Source: Symbiodinium natans
Taxonomy: Eukaryota; Sar; Dinophyceae; Suessiales; Symbiodiniaceae
Reading direction: 5' to 3'
DNA length: 64,000 nucleotides
Assembly (NCBI GenBank): GCA_905221605.1
Contig: CAJNDS010000466.1
Location: 1-64,000 of the forward strand
Shown: in pieces, positions 18,241 to 27,330 of the stretch
Layout: every line of letters begins with the position of its first letter
Numbering within the stretch: position 1 is the stretch's first letter
Position numbers and translations under genes: made by a program
The notes under the pieces: generated by a model
The model's input: only the letters and a program-made list of their open reading frames with translations
Databases searched by the model: none
Told to the model about the DNA's origin: nothing

Positions 18241-18390
18241 CTAAACCTCAAAACCCATAAGCCCTAAACCTAAACCCTAAACCGTACACCCTAAACCTAA
18301 CCCCAAACCCTAAACGGCCCTAAACTCTAAACCCTATAAACCCGAAACCCCTAAGCCCCTAAACCCCTAAACCCCCTAAACCCCTAAGCC
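18241..18390. repeat. degenerate CCCTAAA array
   Basis: CCCTAAA-like units turned back to the orientation of 17100-17608. It ends at the coiled-coil exon candidate at 18407. Confidence 0.8.
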
Positions 18391-18406
18391 CCGGTTTCTG
18401 GGCCCC

Positions 18407-18495
18407 CGGCGCTCGGCCGCAGCATCCTGGAGCTCGGCGGCGATGGCGCTGCGGGCGTCCGCCAGGCGCTGCGTCAGCAGCCCCACCGTTTGGCC
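18407..18495 (-). CDS. candidate coiled-coil exon
   Basis: A minus-strand candidate after acceptor AATCTGCTGCAG|G. It reads GQTVGLLTQRLADARSA, then IAAELQDAAAERR: a long amphipathic helix. High GC at third positions contrasts with the surrounding repeats. It is flanked on both sides by telomere-like arrays. Confidence 0.5.
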
Positions 18496-18662
18496 CTGCA
18501 GCAGATTGGGGTTCCTAAGGGTTTTGGGCTTAAGGGTTAAGGGTTTGGGGCTTTAGAGGTTTAAGGGCTTGAGGGTTTAAGGGTTGAAGGGTGTAGGGCT
18601 AAAAGGTTTAACCAGAGGGTCTTGGGCTTCAGGGCTTAGGGTTAGATGGCCCCAGATGTGCA

Positions 18663-18721
18663 GCCAGGGCCTGCTCATGGCAGCGATCGCGGAGCTCGCG
18701 CATCTCGCTGGAAAGCTCCGT
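18663..18721 (-). CDS. candidate coiled-coil exon
   Basis: A minus-strand candidate after acceptor CTGGCCTTCAG (18722-18723). It reads TELSSEMRELRDRCHEQALA. The donor is uncertain. A GGGTTT-type degenerate array (18515-18640) separates it from the exon at 18407-18495. Confidence 0.48.
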
Positions 18722-18900
18722 CTGAAGGCCAGGCTTCGAAATCCGACGCGTCACATGTGAGGGTTTGCCAAAATCATCCAAAATGTGGGACCCCCAGTAT
18801 AGCCCCCAAATATTAAGGCTCCCTTATAAAAAGGACCACAAGGAGGCACCCCTAAGATCGCAAACCCCCACATGTCGCCACACTGTAGACTGTGGCCGCC

Positions 18901-18950
18901 TCAGTATGCCTCAGTATGCCTCAGTATGCCTCAGTATGCCGCAGTATGCC
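18901..18950. repeat. decamer tandem repeat (5 copies)
   Basis: TCAGTATGCC repeated four times plus one GCAGTATGCC copy, each exactly 10 bp. Confidence 0.95.
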
Positions 18951-19229
18951 GAGGGTCCGTGCCTGCAGCTCCTCTGCGGCTTGTCGTTCATAGTGAAGCT
19001 CGTTCATCAGGTCCTCTACAAGTAGCACTGAAAAGTTGTGCTGATGGCTTGTGTCGGACAAGCGCAGCTTCGACCTCCTCTTCGCATCTCAGACGCATTC
19101 TCCGATTGGCACCAACCTCAGGCGAGGTTTTATGCATGGACTCCGACACCTGGATCAAGCTATCCCTACGGCATCTCGGATGTGAGCACCTCAGCCTACA
19201 CAGCTTCATCTTGCCCAGCAGAGCCCCTT

Positions 19230-20243
19230 CTATCTCACCACCTGCGACCAACAAGTAGTGCCTCCCATCTGCTGCTTCAGCAGTTCAGATGCCCGCTTCT
19301 TCGCAGCCTGAAGGTCGCCGGTCTCCCTCCAGGTCGTGTAGTCGGCCATGCGGTCCAAGATCTTCGCATCGGTCTGGTCTTGGTGCATCTTTCGGGTGCC
19401 TTTTCCGCCTTGGAAGTACCAGTCGAAGCTTGGAACCTCCCAGTCAGGAGAGATGAGGTCCTTGCGGAGGAAGCACAAGTCCAGAATGTCCACGCGGCCG
19501 ATCAGCTTATAGCCGTGCTCCTCGGCCAACATGTTCAGGGCATATGCCGAGGCGCCCCAGGAGCACCCCGAAAACTTAAACTCAAAGCCTTTCGGAACTT
19601 CACCTGTGGGCAGCGTTGGATCAAGCATGGTGATCGCGATCGGCTTGCCGCCGTAGTTTGCATTGTACTCCGCTGTGAACAAAGCAGGACGGTACCCTCC
19701 ATTGAGGATGGACTTTAAAACGAAAAAATCGTGTGAGTCCATGTCCACAGACAAGTAGCCCAGGTCTTTTGGCACTTTGTACTTCTTGAAAAGGTCCACG
19801 ATATTGTTTTGGAAGAGGAAGTGCTTGTGGAGGTTGATGGACGCATTCTCGTGATTCCCATCGAGCAGTAGCCCAGTCCAACCCTGATCACGTAAAGCCC
19901 CTGTGTTTGGCCCACACTGTGCCTGCTGCTCAAAGCTGGCCGCGTCGTAGCCAAACTCCACGTAGTACTTGCTGCTGACGCCGATGTGTTGGAAAATCTC
20001 CCTGATGAAGAGGTCCTGTATGCCTTGAGATCGCATCCACGGCTCTCGTGTCGTCACGGGGAAGCTCATCATGCGTGGGATCCATTGGTCCAGCGTGCTT
20101 GTCGCAGAGAGACTTGCAGCTGGCTGGTTCACTTGAATCAAGCAGGATGCATCCTTTGCTGCATCGACCACTAGGCACAGCAAACTCAGCAAATTCAAAG
20201 CCTGCAGCCACCACGCACACCATACCCTTCCAGCGCCTGACAT
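19230..20243 (-). CDS. secreted or lumenal FkbM-like methyltransferase-fold protein
   Basis: An intact 337-residue gene with no intron, starting at a clear ATG. Residues 1-29 form a signal peptide or membrane anchor (WCAWWLQALNLLSLLCLVVDA). From about residue 85 the protein matches the pattern of FkbM/Methyltransf_21-type SAM-dependent methyltransferases: a glycine-poor motif I (KYYVEFGYDA), an Asp-bearing second strand (WTGLLLDGNHENA) and a later strand LGYLSVDMDSHDFFVLKS. This family commonly methylates sugars or other small acceptors, but the acceptor cannot be told and catalytic activity is unproven. The N-terminal hydrophobic segment suggests action in the secretory pathway. It has the same orientation as the surrounding exon candidates. 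Lack of introns amid intron-rich DNA suggests a retrocopy, although I found no clear spliced-leader relic upstream. It could instead be a catalytically dead homologue. Confidence 0.8.
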   Translation of the reverse strand: MSGAGRVWCAWWLQALNLLSLLCLVVDAAKDASCLIQVNQPAASLSATSTLDQWIPRMMSFPVTTREPWMRSQGIQDLFIREIFQHIGVSSKYYVEFGYDAASFEQQAQCGPNTGALRDQGWTGLLLDGNHENASINLHKHFLFQNNIVDLFKKYKVPKDLGYLSVDMDSHDFFVLKSILNGGYRPALFTAEYNANYGGKPIAITMLDPTLPTGEVPKGFEFKFSGCSWGASAYALNMLAEEHGYKLIGRVDILDLCFLRKDLISPDWEVPSFDWYFQGGKGTRKMHQDQTDAKILDRMADYTTWRETGDLQAAKKRASELLKQQMGGTTCWSQVVR

Positions 20244-22984
20244 GGCTGCACCGGATTTTCTGCACTAATGTGATCCAGGTTAAGGCTGTCAAGGCGGATA
20301 AGATGCATTGCCATGCATTGGTGTAGTTTTTCAGGTGGCCACAACCTCCACAGGCCCAGCTTCCTAGAAAGTCTCTCGGGATTTGTTGTGGGATCCTGGG
20401 GCCGGATACATGTCCTGAAACCTTCGCAAGATTGAAGGAGGACTTCTCTTGACCTTCTCTGAGCCGCTAAGTGCTGAAGCACTGTCATGATTCTCTTCGG
20501 GACCTCCCAAGAGACCCCTCCCAGGGCTTGCCAGAGACCGGAAGGAGCTGAAACAGTTTCTGGGATCCTCCAGTCCTAGAGGAAATTCTCTGAATTCATC
20601 TAGAACATACGGCCTGATCTAAGACCCTATACTTTTGACGGCAGCGACAAACAAGCCCATTCCTCCTATTGAAATCAGACAGGCGCGAAGGAGCAATGCT
20701 CGAGGCCTTAAGCCCCTTCTTGCGCGTCAGCGCCATAAGTTAGGGACCTTCACGGCGGCGGCCAAGGCCCCGTTGCTCATCCACTGTGCGGTCTTCAAAC
20801 CGCGAGCCTTGGGTTGAGAGCACAGGGTTTTCAGGGTCTGTAGGGCCTAGGGTTTATAGGGTCTGCATAGGGCTTAGGATTTAGAACACCAAGATCGACC
20901 TCGCAGGGTTGAAAGCTGGGATCCTGTCCATGGCATCGAACCGATGTTGCCGCACCTCAGTGTTCAATTTGGTATCATCCATCAAATGATATAGCCTCCG
21001 TTTATCTAGTCTATCTTGTGTCTTACATTCTGTAAAAATACCAAGCATGAAACAATAAGTGGGGTTCTCTCTTCAGAGAGTTTGGTCACGCGAGTCTAGG
21101 CATGCTGTCGGAGTGTGAGCAAACAGGCTCCGGAGTTCCAGCAACTTCCCCAACCAATCCTTCGCAGCCGCCATGAAACCAATTTGGCTCCCGGCACACT
21201 TGCTTGAGCCGGAATCGACCTCGAGAGCAGTCGAATGAGATGCAGGATGCACGACAGAACCACATCTCAGCCACGACCTGTTGAAAAAAGTGGAGCGTTA
21301 AGGAGCAGAGCGTGCTGAAGTCTTGCCAACACACTTGCCCCACAAACCGGCTTAACACCTACAGTCCGCACGCTTTGGTTGATCTCCTGATTGGAAAAGA
21401 CATGCAGCATCCTGCAAATTGAGACAACATGAGCTTTTCGCGAGACGCCTTCTTGGGGTAAGAGACTTAGCATCATGCGCAAAGTCAGCCTCCCAAGAGC
21501 CAGGGCCACTTGAGGCTCCAGCGTCGCGTCGGCTGAGCATCCCCTGCGCCCCCAGGTGACTTAAAGGGATCAAAGAGATCATTTGGGGTGGGGTGTCGGG
21601 GAGGGTGGGTGTGGAGGGGGCTCTCGAAAGTAGGTCCCGCATGGGCAACCTGTTTCACTGGGAAACTTGGTCAGGAGAGCGGCCTCGAAGCACTCATCCC
21701 ACTGCCTTTCCAACTCTGACCCCTCAGGGTCACACCTCAGCATTCTCATCAATGGGTTTAGGGTTTAAGGTTTAGGGTTTAGGGTTAGGGCTCTTGTGAC
21801 ATGAGTTCTAAACTCGGCGCGAGATCTCAAGGGTCCGGCTGTTCGCCAACTGTGATCCAGTGCGGCACTGCTTCCAGGGCCTCTGTCAGAGCTGCGCAAA
21901 AAAGAAAGGCAAAGGCTTTGCGAGCCTGTCCTTTGAATCCACATCATGGTGCAGCTTGCCATGTTTCAAGTGCTTGTAACGAGGGATCACTCGGGATCAC
22001 TGTCAGGCCCATGCTGGAGAGGACTTCATCCAACCTTGGTGTACGGCCACTGAACATGCCGTACGAAGATCGGGGAGCTTGGACTAGTACCGAGAACTCG
22101 GCCTTGAGGAGGTGATCGTGTCTTCAACCCGAGCCGGCGCAGAAGAGGCACTCATGTACGCATGGGAACATATTCGGACAGTGTACTCTCACATCAGCAT
22201 ACACCCGTTGCTTGTGCTGGAGTGTGCTTAGGGAAAAGCTTGGTGTGCGGACGGGGGGGGGAGGGCTGGTAAATCGCGAGCCCTGTGACAGTACGTGACT
22301 CTGTTCCTTTAAACCATTGCATGGAGATCATGAGAGCCGAACATCAAGGAGATGCTAGCCACTCGGATCTGGGTCTTCAAGGGCATTAAGATGGGATTTC
22401 CGCGATCTTTTATGCGCCATCTTCCAGTCTCGAAAGTGGCACAAGTGCCCGTAGCACGGTGGTTGTGGAAAGCTTGCTATGCAAGGCAACAAACTTAAAA
22501 TTGGGCACGATGCGTCATACCCGCATCTTCACTGAGCTGTTTAACAGCAGTGGAAACATTATCGCTGCCGCGCTGGGCGCGTGTATTTCACACCCAGCTG
22601 GCGCAAAACCTGGACGACTCTGACAAATTAGCAAAGTAACACAACCCTAAACCCTAAACCGCCCAAAAAACACGAAGCAACACAATAAACAAACACAACC
22701 TAAGCAGCATGAACAACCCACAAACGCCCCCCTAGGCAGCATCGAAAAGCCGGCCCCCTCATCTCCAAGACTTTTGTTGTGAGACTTTCCGGTGTCGGCT
22801 CTCCCTGGCCTTAGGGCGCCCTGGAGCCTTCAAAAGACAGGGGGCTGAGGGTTTAGGGTTGAGGGTTTCGGGTTTAGGGTTTAGGGTTCAGGGTTTAGGG
22901 TGTAGGGCGTAGGGAGGCGTAGGGTGTAGGTTTAGGGTTTAGGGACTAGGGACTCAAAGAGCACAAAGGGGGGGGGGGGGCCGA
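20244..22984. other. no assignable gene; scattered telomere-like repeats
   Basis: Open frames on both strands are short and overlap. TTTAGGG-like clusters occur near 20820-20880, 21755-21790 and 22845-22950, and CCCTAAA near 22642-22660. Poly-G runs lie near 22252-22263 and 22968-22981. I could not support exons here. Confidence 0.45.
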
Positions 22985-23152
22985 CTCTGAGCACTCAATG
23001 GGGCACAGCCCGCACACCGCACACGGCAGCGGGGCCTCCGGTGCGGGCTCCGCGTCCTTGGCCTCCTTGGACTCCTCCCTGGACTCCTTGGCATCCTTGG
23101 GCTCCTTCTCTTTGGCCTCCTTGACCTCCTTCTCCTTGGCCTGGGCCAGGTG
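22985..23152 (-). CDS. candidate exon with Lys/Glu repeats and a Cys-rich end
   Basis: A minus-strand candidate after a textbook polypyrimidine-AG acceptor (CCCTTTTCTCAG, 23153-23164). It reads about 56 codons: a repeated KEAKEKE/KEVKEA block, then a Pro/Glu stretch, then CAVCGLCPIEC (CX2CX2CX3C), a possible metal-binding knot. It ends at a poly-C run in coding orientation. Low-complexity charge repeats make homology search difficult. Confidence 0.5.
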
Positions 23153-23164
23153 CTGAGAAAAGGG

Positions 23165-24334
23165 AGGGCTGGGTTAGAAAAGGGTCAGAGTGTACTTCCT
23201 TACAGTATTACAGCCACCCCCCCCCCCTAGTGTGCCCACCCCACCGACCCTGCCCAGGCGAATTCCGAAAGAGCGGGCCCCAGGTTTGGCTGAGAAAACC
23301 TCCCTGAAAAGCTTCTGGACGCCCAGAGTCACAGGGACCTCAAGGAATTCAGACAAGAGTGTCCCGTAAAGCGCGGGAGGACCCCTCAAGGCCCGACATG
23401 GCTCTATATTCATTTAAGACATCTTGAGGCATCCCTCAACCACGGCCCTCCATTTGCATTCAGACTGACCCGGAATGCGAAGGCCTTCGGCTCTTCACTG
23501 GCTGCACGCTCAGCCTTTGCTGGTTTTCCTCAGCAAAGCTCAGTTCTACACCAGGCGGAAGTTGAAAAGGAGCGTATGCGTAGACACTTTCTGGGTCTCA
23601 GGCGGGCTCCCTTGCCTTCTCCCTTGCCTTCTCCTAGGCGCATGGACGATAATTGCCAGTACACCGAAACGTGCAAGACGCTGCAAGACCAGTTTGAGGC
23701 CCGGGTCAGGCGAAAGCATATTTTCGAAACACAGACTGTCTCAAACCAAACAACCTTGCGTTCCGTTTCGGCTCCCGCCTGTAGCCCTTCCCGCTCATGG
23801 GTGATTCATCGCATTGCTTGTGGTCCGTTGTTTTGGGGTTGCCATGCTTCATCCCTGGCCAAAAACATCTTCGCCGCAGTTGCCGGCACCTCCACCAATT
23901 GGCCCTGCTTGTCCATCTTGTTTTGATCCGAAGAGCCAGCCCCGAATGTCTGGCTTTAGGGGCGTTTCAAATTTAGCGTGTTGGGGCTTCTTGGCGTTTG
24001 GGTTTAGACCTGAGGGTTGGTTGGGCTACTGAAACTTTCAGGTTCTCACATATACAGGTGTAATGCATCGTATGCCTGCCTGCTGGTGTCTCCACAACAA
24101 AGTCTTCTGTGCGAACATTCTTCTTGTTGCAAGCGTTAAAGTTAAGAAACCAAGCGACCCAGAAAGAAAACCTCAGTGAGCTTACGCAAACCATGATGTT
24201 AAGTTCCTCACAACCGTAACCCGGCAACTTCTGAGGTTGGGACCCGGACCCCGTTTAGAAGCTGGCTGCCTCAGGGCATTGAAATGCACCCCAAGCCCTG
24301 AGCCCCCCTGAGCCCCCCTAAGAGTCACTGGAGG
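23165..24334. other. no assignable gene
   Basis: Mixed-composition DNA with overlapping short frames on both strands and no motif I recognise. It ends in CCCCTGAG/CCCCTAAG units (about 24295-24322) immediately before the palindromic units that mark viral island A. Confidence 0.4.
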
Positions 24335-24444
24335 CCTTGCCCAGTTTGGGTAATTGCACCACCGTGGCCCAAATCATAGCCAGAATATCCTAAAAACACT
24401 TTACCGTATAGAAAGTAAGGTGCAATGATCTAAAATGGACAAGG
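24335..24444. repeat. palindromic unit 1 at left edge of viral island A
   Basis: The arms are CCTTGCCCAGTTTGGGTAAT...GCACC (24335-24360) and its inverted, diverged partner (24419-24444, GGTGCAATGATCTAAAATGG...ACAAGG). The unit is about 110 bp. The arm sequence is shared with unit 2 and with the inverted repeat at 57819-58107. Confidence 0.75.
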
Positions 24445-24450
24445 TAAGGG

Positions 24451-24575
24451 GGTCGCCCAGTTTGGGTAATTACATCATCGTCAACCAACTAGTGCTCAGT
24501 AATCCCTAAAACACATTACCATATAGAAAATCATCCTACTTATCAGGTGATGTAACATCCCGAAACGGGCAAGGT
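24451..24575. repeat. palindromic unit 2 at left edge of viral island A
   Basis: The arms at 24453-24480 (CGCCCAGTTTGGGTAATTAC...) and 24546-24574 (GGTGATGTAACATCCCGAAA...) are inverted relative to each other. The interior shares TTACCATATAGAAA with unit 1 (TTACCGTATAGAAA). This suggests a small inverted-repeat family or a duplicated viral end. Confidence 0.75.
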
Positions 24576-24666
24576 TAGGTTTATTCATTTTATGGGGAAT
24601 AGTATGGGGTGTTGGGGTTTCAATAATTATTTAATTGTATTATTAAATTATAATTGGTAGGCTATT

Positions 24667-25026
24667 TTATATAAAATTTGTACATATCATCTCTCCTAGA
24701 AACCGTGTTGCTTCTTCTGAATATAGAAGTTCAAAAGATATATTATCGTCGGCGCCGTCTTTTAACTGATGTATTATTACAATAAAAAACTTACATACTC
24801 TTTGATAAGAATTCAAATAACCACATAAAATATCTTTGAAATAATTCTTTTTCTCTTGATGCCATTTATAGAAATCAAATTTATCTAGGTTTTCATACAT
24901 TGTTTTCATTTCAATATGTAACTCAAGCGTATATTCATCCTTATCCACATAATCTCGTATTATTTTATGAACTTCATCATATTCTGGGTATTTACATAAT
25001 TTAGTAAAAAGGAATGATGTAATCAT
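24667..25026 (-). CDS. hypothetical viral-island protein, 119 aa
   Basis: ATG at 25026 with an in-frame stop just upstream. A helical, Lys/Asp/Tyr-rich protein without recognised motifs. Its start overlaps the end of the neighbouring zinc-binding gene (25001-25281) in another frame. AT-rich codon use matches the island and not the host. It has no counterpart visible in island B, whose left end is different. Confidence 0.5.
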   Translation of the reverse strand: MITSFLFTKLCKYPEYDEVHKIIRDYVDKDEYTLELHIEMKTMYENLDKFDFYKWHQEKKNYFKDILCGYLNSYQRVCKFFIVIIHQLKDGADDNISFELLYSEEATRFLGEMICTNFI

Positions 25027-25281
25027 CAAATAGGTTCCTTAACTTACAACATTTGTCACAGCCATTGTAGTCTGTAATCATATGTGATAAATCATGTAAG
25101 GCATCGCATTTACCTAGTAAGATTTGTTGCCTGTTCTTAACTTGTCTACATGAAGAACAGTTTTTGAAATAATTGGACTTCTTTAGTTCATAATAAAATC
25201 TTCAGTTTCATCATCAGATGAACTTTCATACTCACTCTCACTTTCATATTCATTCTCACTTTCATATTCATTGTCACTCAT
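25001..25281 (-). pseudogene. small acidic zinc-binding protein, frameshifted
   Basis: It begins at ATG 25281 with an acidic tandem segment (three units of NEYESE/SEYESS type). After DETED the frame breaks near 25195-25205. The next frame continues to a stop at 25001 and holds two Cys pairs: CSSCRQVK and, about 30 residues on, CDKCCKLR. The CXXCXQVK pattern resembles the neighbouring 66-residue protein, so the two are probably related zinc-binding proteins. The break means this copy is likely dead. Confidence 0.55.
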
Positions 25282-25359
25282 TTCCACTATAATATATTAA
25301 GTTGTTATTTCTTTAAGTGCTTTTTCTTCAGAAACCTTTCCATAAGAAAACTCCCGTGA

Positions 25360-25560
25360 TCATTCCTTCCCTTTAAGCCTAGATTTTTTATTATGATCTA
25401 AACAAGCCCTACATGTTTTATTATATACCTTCATATAATGCTTACTTACAAACTCACCTACACATTTTACTTGCTTACACGCTTTACACTGCATATACTG
25501 TGTTTTGCAACCACTACCTGTAGGAAACCCAACAGAAATATTATCATCTAATTCACTCAT
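25360..25560 (-). CDS. small zinc-binding protein (CXXC...CXXC)
   Basis: A 66-residue protein from ATG 25560. Cys pairs CKACKQVK (about residue 25) and CRACLDHNKK (about residue 50) form a likely four-Cys zinc site; a Lys-rich tail follows. The start overlaps the stop of the upstream gene (ATGAGTGA), the tight packing typical of small viral genomes. The island-B gene at 58189-58467 has the same CXXCK...CXXCLD layout and position. Function unknown; a transcription or DNA-binding role is possible but not shown. Confidence 0.65.
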   Translation of the reverse strand: MSELDDNISVGFPTGSGCKTQYMQCKACKQVKCVGEFVSKHYMKVYNKTCRACLDHNKKSRLKGKE

Positions 25561-25768
25561 TATTATGAATAGGTTTCGTCTCTTCGTTATACTTTATATT
25601 GCAATAATCAAGGGTTGTAGGTTTCGGTTGTAAAATGTCCTTGTTATTCAGTTTCGTCAAATATGCATTCTTTGTATTTTCATACGTTGCATCAACTGGC
25701 GTTCTGTCAAAGTTTCTCGTGGGTCTTCGATTAAATAATTTCTCAATCCTCTCGTCGCAAGATGACAT
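25553..25768 (-). CDS. hypothetical viral-island protein, 71 aa
   Basis: ATG at 25768; the stop overlaps the next start by eight bases. The protein is polar (RRPTRNFDRTPVDATYENTK), with no motif I recognise. It is probably co-transcribed with the downstream zinc-binding gene. I did not find a counterpart in island B. Confidence 0.55.
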   Translation of the reverse strand: MSSCDERIEKLFNRRPTRNFDRTPVDATYENTKNAYLTKLNNKDILQPKPTTLDYCNIKYNEETKPIHNNE

Positions 25769-26117
25769 CTTGCTTGAAGTCAGGTTTATTACCCATATAC
25801 TTAAATATACATTAAGTTTTTAAATAAAAACTTTTATAATAAAACTTTTATATTAAAATTTTCATAAACTGAATAATGAAAATTCTAAACTCCAAACTAA
25901 TTAGGGATGTATCTTATGTATATCCGAATTATGTAAGTGTTCCAAGATACTTCCCCTTTCTCTTGCTCACTCACTGGGGTCTGGGACTTAAGCAATTGCA
26001 GAGAGCAATGGGCGCACATTCGGGGTGTTCATCCTGTTTCATTTCTTTCCGGAGAATTCAAAAGAACTTTACACTGTCAATATATATATATATATATAAC
26101 ATCTTTATTTTTAAATA
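25769..26117. other. intergenic part of island A with a GC-richer insert
   Basis: AT-rich with near-palindromic AAACTTTTATA/TATTAAAATTT runs (25823-25865) and a TA microsatellite (about 26081-26100). A less AT-rich stretch (about 25965-26050) differs in composition from its surroundings and may be a small insertion. No gene supported. Confidence 0.5.
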
Positions 26118-26513
26118 TTAATCCAAAATGTTCAAATTTGTTTTCAATTGTTCAACATCTTGTTTTACATCTTCTACTTCTTCCTCAATTTTATCTAGTC
26201 TTTCTTCGCATTCTTCTGGGGTGATTTTCCGATTTTGACTCCATCCTGTACTACACAGTTCAACGCCTCCAGTTTGTGGTACTGTATTTGGTTTAAATAT
26301 TCCATCATCAGGCGACACGCCCCGACCCATTTTAAAACTAGAACGGTCTTCTACAACATTAACAACAACCTTATCATTTTCAGTTGTTGTTTTAGTTTCT
26401 TTATGGTATGTGTTTCTCTTACATCTACAAAATAGACAATTAATGCCATCTTTATTTACACTTACACCGCCATCAGTTCCATCTTTGTTATTCTCTTTGT
26501 TTGAATCGCTCAT
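26118..26513 (-). CDS. CXXCRCKR-motif coiled-coil protein (island A copy)
   Basis: 131 residues, ATG at 26513. An N-terminal polar leader is followed by CLFCRCKRNTYHKETKTTTE (about residues 31-50), then VVNVVEDRSSFKMGRGVSPDDGIF. A C-terminal Glu-rich coiled coil (about 97-128) follows ITPEECEERL. The island-B protein (58695-59102) shares CXXCRCKRXXYHKETKT, VEDR, NVSPD/GVSPD and ITPEECEXR at the same positions, so this is a real, selected protein family. The clustered Cys/His suggests metal binding and the coil suggests oligomerisation. Function unknown; a minor structural protein or a regulator would fit. Confidence 0.75.
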   Translation of the reverse strand: MSDSNKENNKDGTDGGVSVNKDGINCLFCRCKRNTYHKETKTTTENDKVVVNVVEDRSSFKMGRGVSPDDGIFKPNTVPQTGGVELCSTGWSQNRKITPEECEERLDKIEEEVEDVKQDVEQLKTNLNILD

Positions 26514-26516
26514 ATA

Positions 26517-26675
26517 TTAATGTATATTAGTTTTCTTCAATTTTAAATATTGCACAACCCCTTTACATATTTCCAACACCGAGTAGCAACACCTACGATA
26601 TCTAGGCGTTGTTATTATTATCTATTCTATTTCTTCAAGGTTGTCAATGACATCAATGCAATCAACGTAATTCAT
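26517..26675 (-). pseudogene. conserved small viral ORF with internal stop (island A)
   Basis: Starts at ATG 26675 and ends at 26517, four bases from the next gene. An in-frame TAG interrupts it after LEEIE (codon 18). After the stop it reads TTPRYRRCCYSVLEICKG, matching the intact island-B gene (KTPRYRMCCRSLLEFLKA). The shared TPRYRXCCXSXLE core shows it is a genuine gene. Confidence 0.6.
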
Positions 26676-26693
26676 ATATTCTAACGTATAATT

Positions 26694-26707
26694 TTCTAAC
26701 TAATATT
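26694..26707 (+). promoter_or_regulatory. shared motif upstream of the ATPase gene
   Basis: TTCTAACTAATATT lies a few bases before the ATPase ATG. Island B has TTCTAACTAGTATT in the same place (59274-59287). Conservation in a non-coding gap suggests a promoter element. Confidence 0.4.
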
Positions 26708-26711
26708 CATA

Positions 26712-27181
26712 ATGACCGATAATGTTCCAACAGTAGAACCAATTGATATACCCAAGTACCCGTTCAAAAATAGCAAGCATGAGATGATGCCATCTTTACC
26801 TGCGAGAATGTTGGCGGTGGCTTCAAGTACAGGCGGTAAAACAGTTTTAATACAGAATTTAATACTGAAGATTTACCGCAATAGTTTTGAAAGAATATAC
26901 ATATTCAGTCCTAGTGTGGATGTGGACGACACGTGGAACGCAGTGAAGAAGTACATAAAGGATGTAATGAAAGTGGACTCCGAAAAGGAACAGATATATT
27001 TCAATCATGACGACGCAACTGCCTTACAGAAAATAATAGACACCCTACACAAGGTAATAGAGTTCCAGAAGAAGAACAAAGACAAGGACTTATTCAGTAT
27101 ATTAATAGTCATTGATGATTTCGCGGACGACCCAAAATTTGTAAGGTACTCAAGTATCTTGCACGGATTGTTCACAAGAGC
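26712..27181 (+). pseudogene. A32/FtsK-HerA-like genome-packaging ATPase, truncated (island A)
   Basis: From ATG 26712, 156 residues match the first two thirds of the island-B ATPase: VEPIDIPKY, Walker A ASSTGGKT (about residues 37-44), FSPSVDVDDTW, and Walker B ILIVIDDFADD (about residues 136-146). The family packages DNA into capsids in polinton-like viruses, virophages and giant viruses. The gene ends abruptly after LHGLFTR, where the island-B protein continues GRHNAISC. The next bases are CCTAAGCCCCCTAAG repeats. It is therefore broken by a junction and not by a point change. Confidence 0.8.
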
Positions 27182-27330
27182 CTAAGCCCCCTAAGCCCCC
27201 CTAAGCCTCCTAAACTCTTTACACCCACACCGCCTAAACCCCCTGAGCCCCCTAAGCCCGCTGAACCCCTATCCCCCCTTAGCCTAAGCCCCCTAAACTT
27301 CCTGAACCCCAAACCCGAAACCCTAAACCC
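27182..27330. repeat. CCCTAAG / CCCCTGAG repeat abutting the broken ATPase
   Basis: Degenerate CCCTAAG, CCCCTGAG and CCGCTAAA units follow the viral sequence without a spacer and end as CCCTAAACCCCGAA. Related to the telomere-like arrays elsewhere, but with G replacing the third A in most units. Confidence 0.8.

Larger units (their letters stand above)
24335..27181. mobile_element. endogenous viral island A (polinton-like virus remnant, truncated)
   Basis: An AT-rich block set in GC-richer host DNA. It contains zinc-binding small proteins, a coiled-coil protein, a small conserved ORF and a packaging ATPase, in the same order and orientation as island B. It is cut off inside the ATPase at 27181, and CCCTAAG/CCCCTAAG repeats begin at the next base. 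Stops and frameshifts show it is decaying. Assignment to the polinton-like or virophage-like group rests on the ATPase plus the capsid-like gene of island B. Confidence 0.7.
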
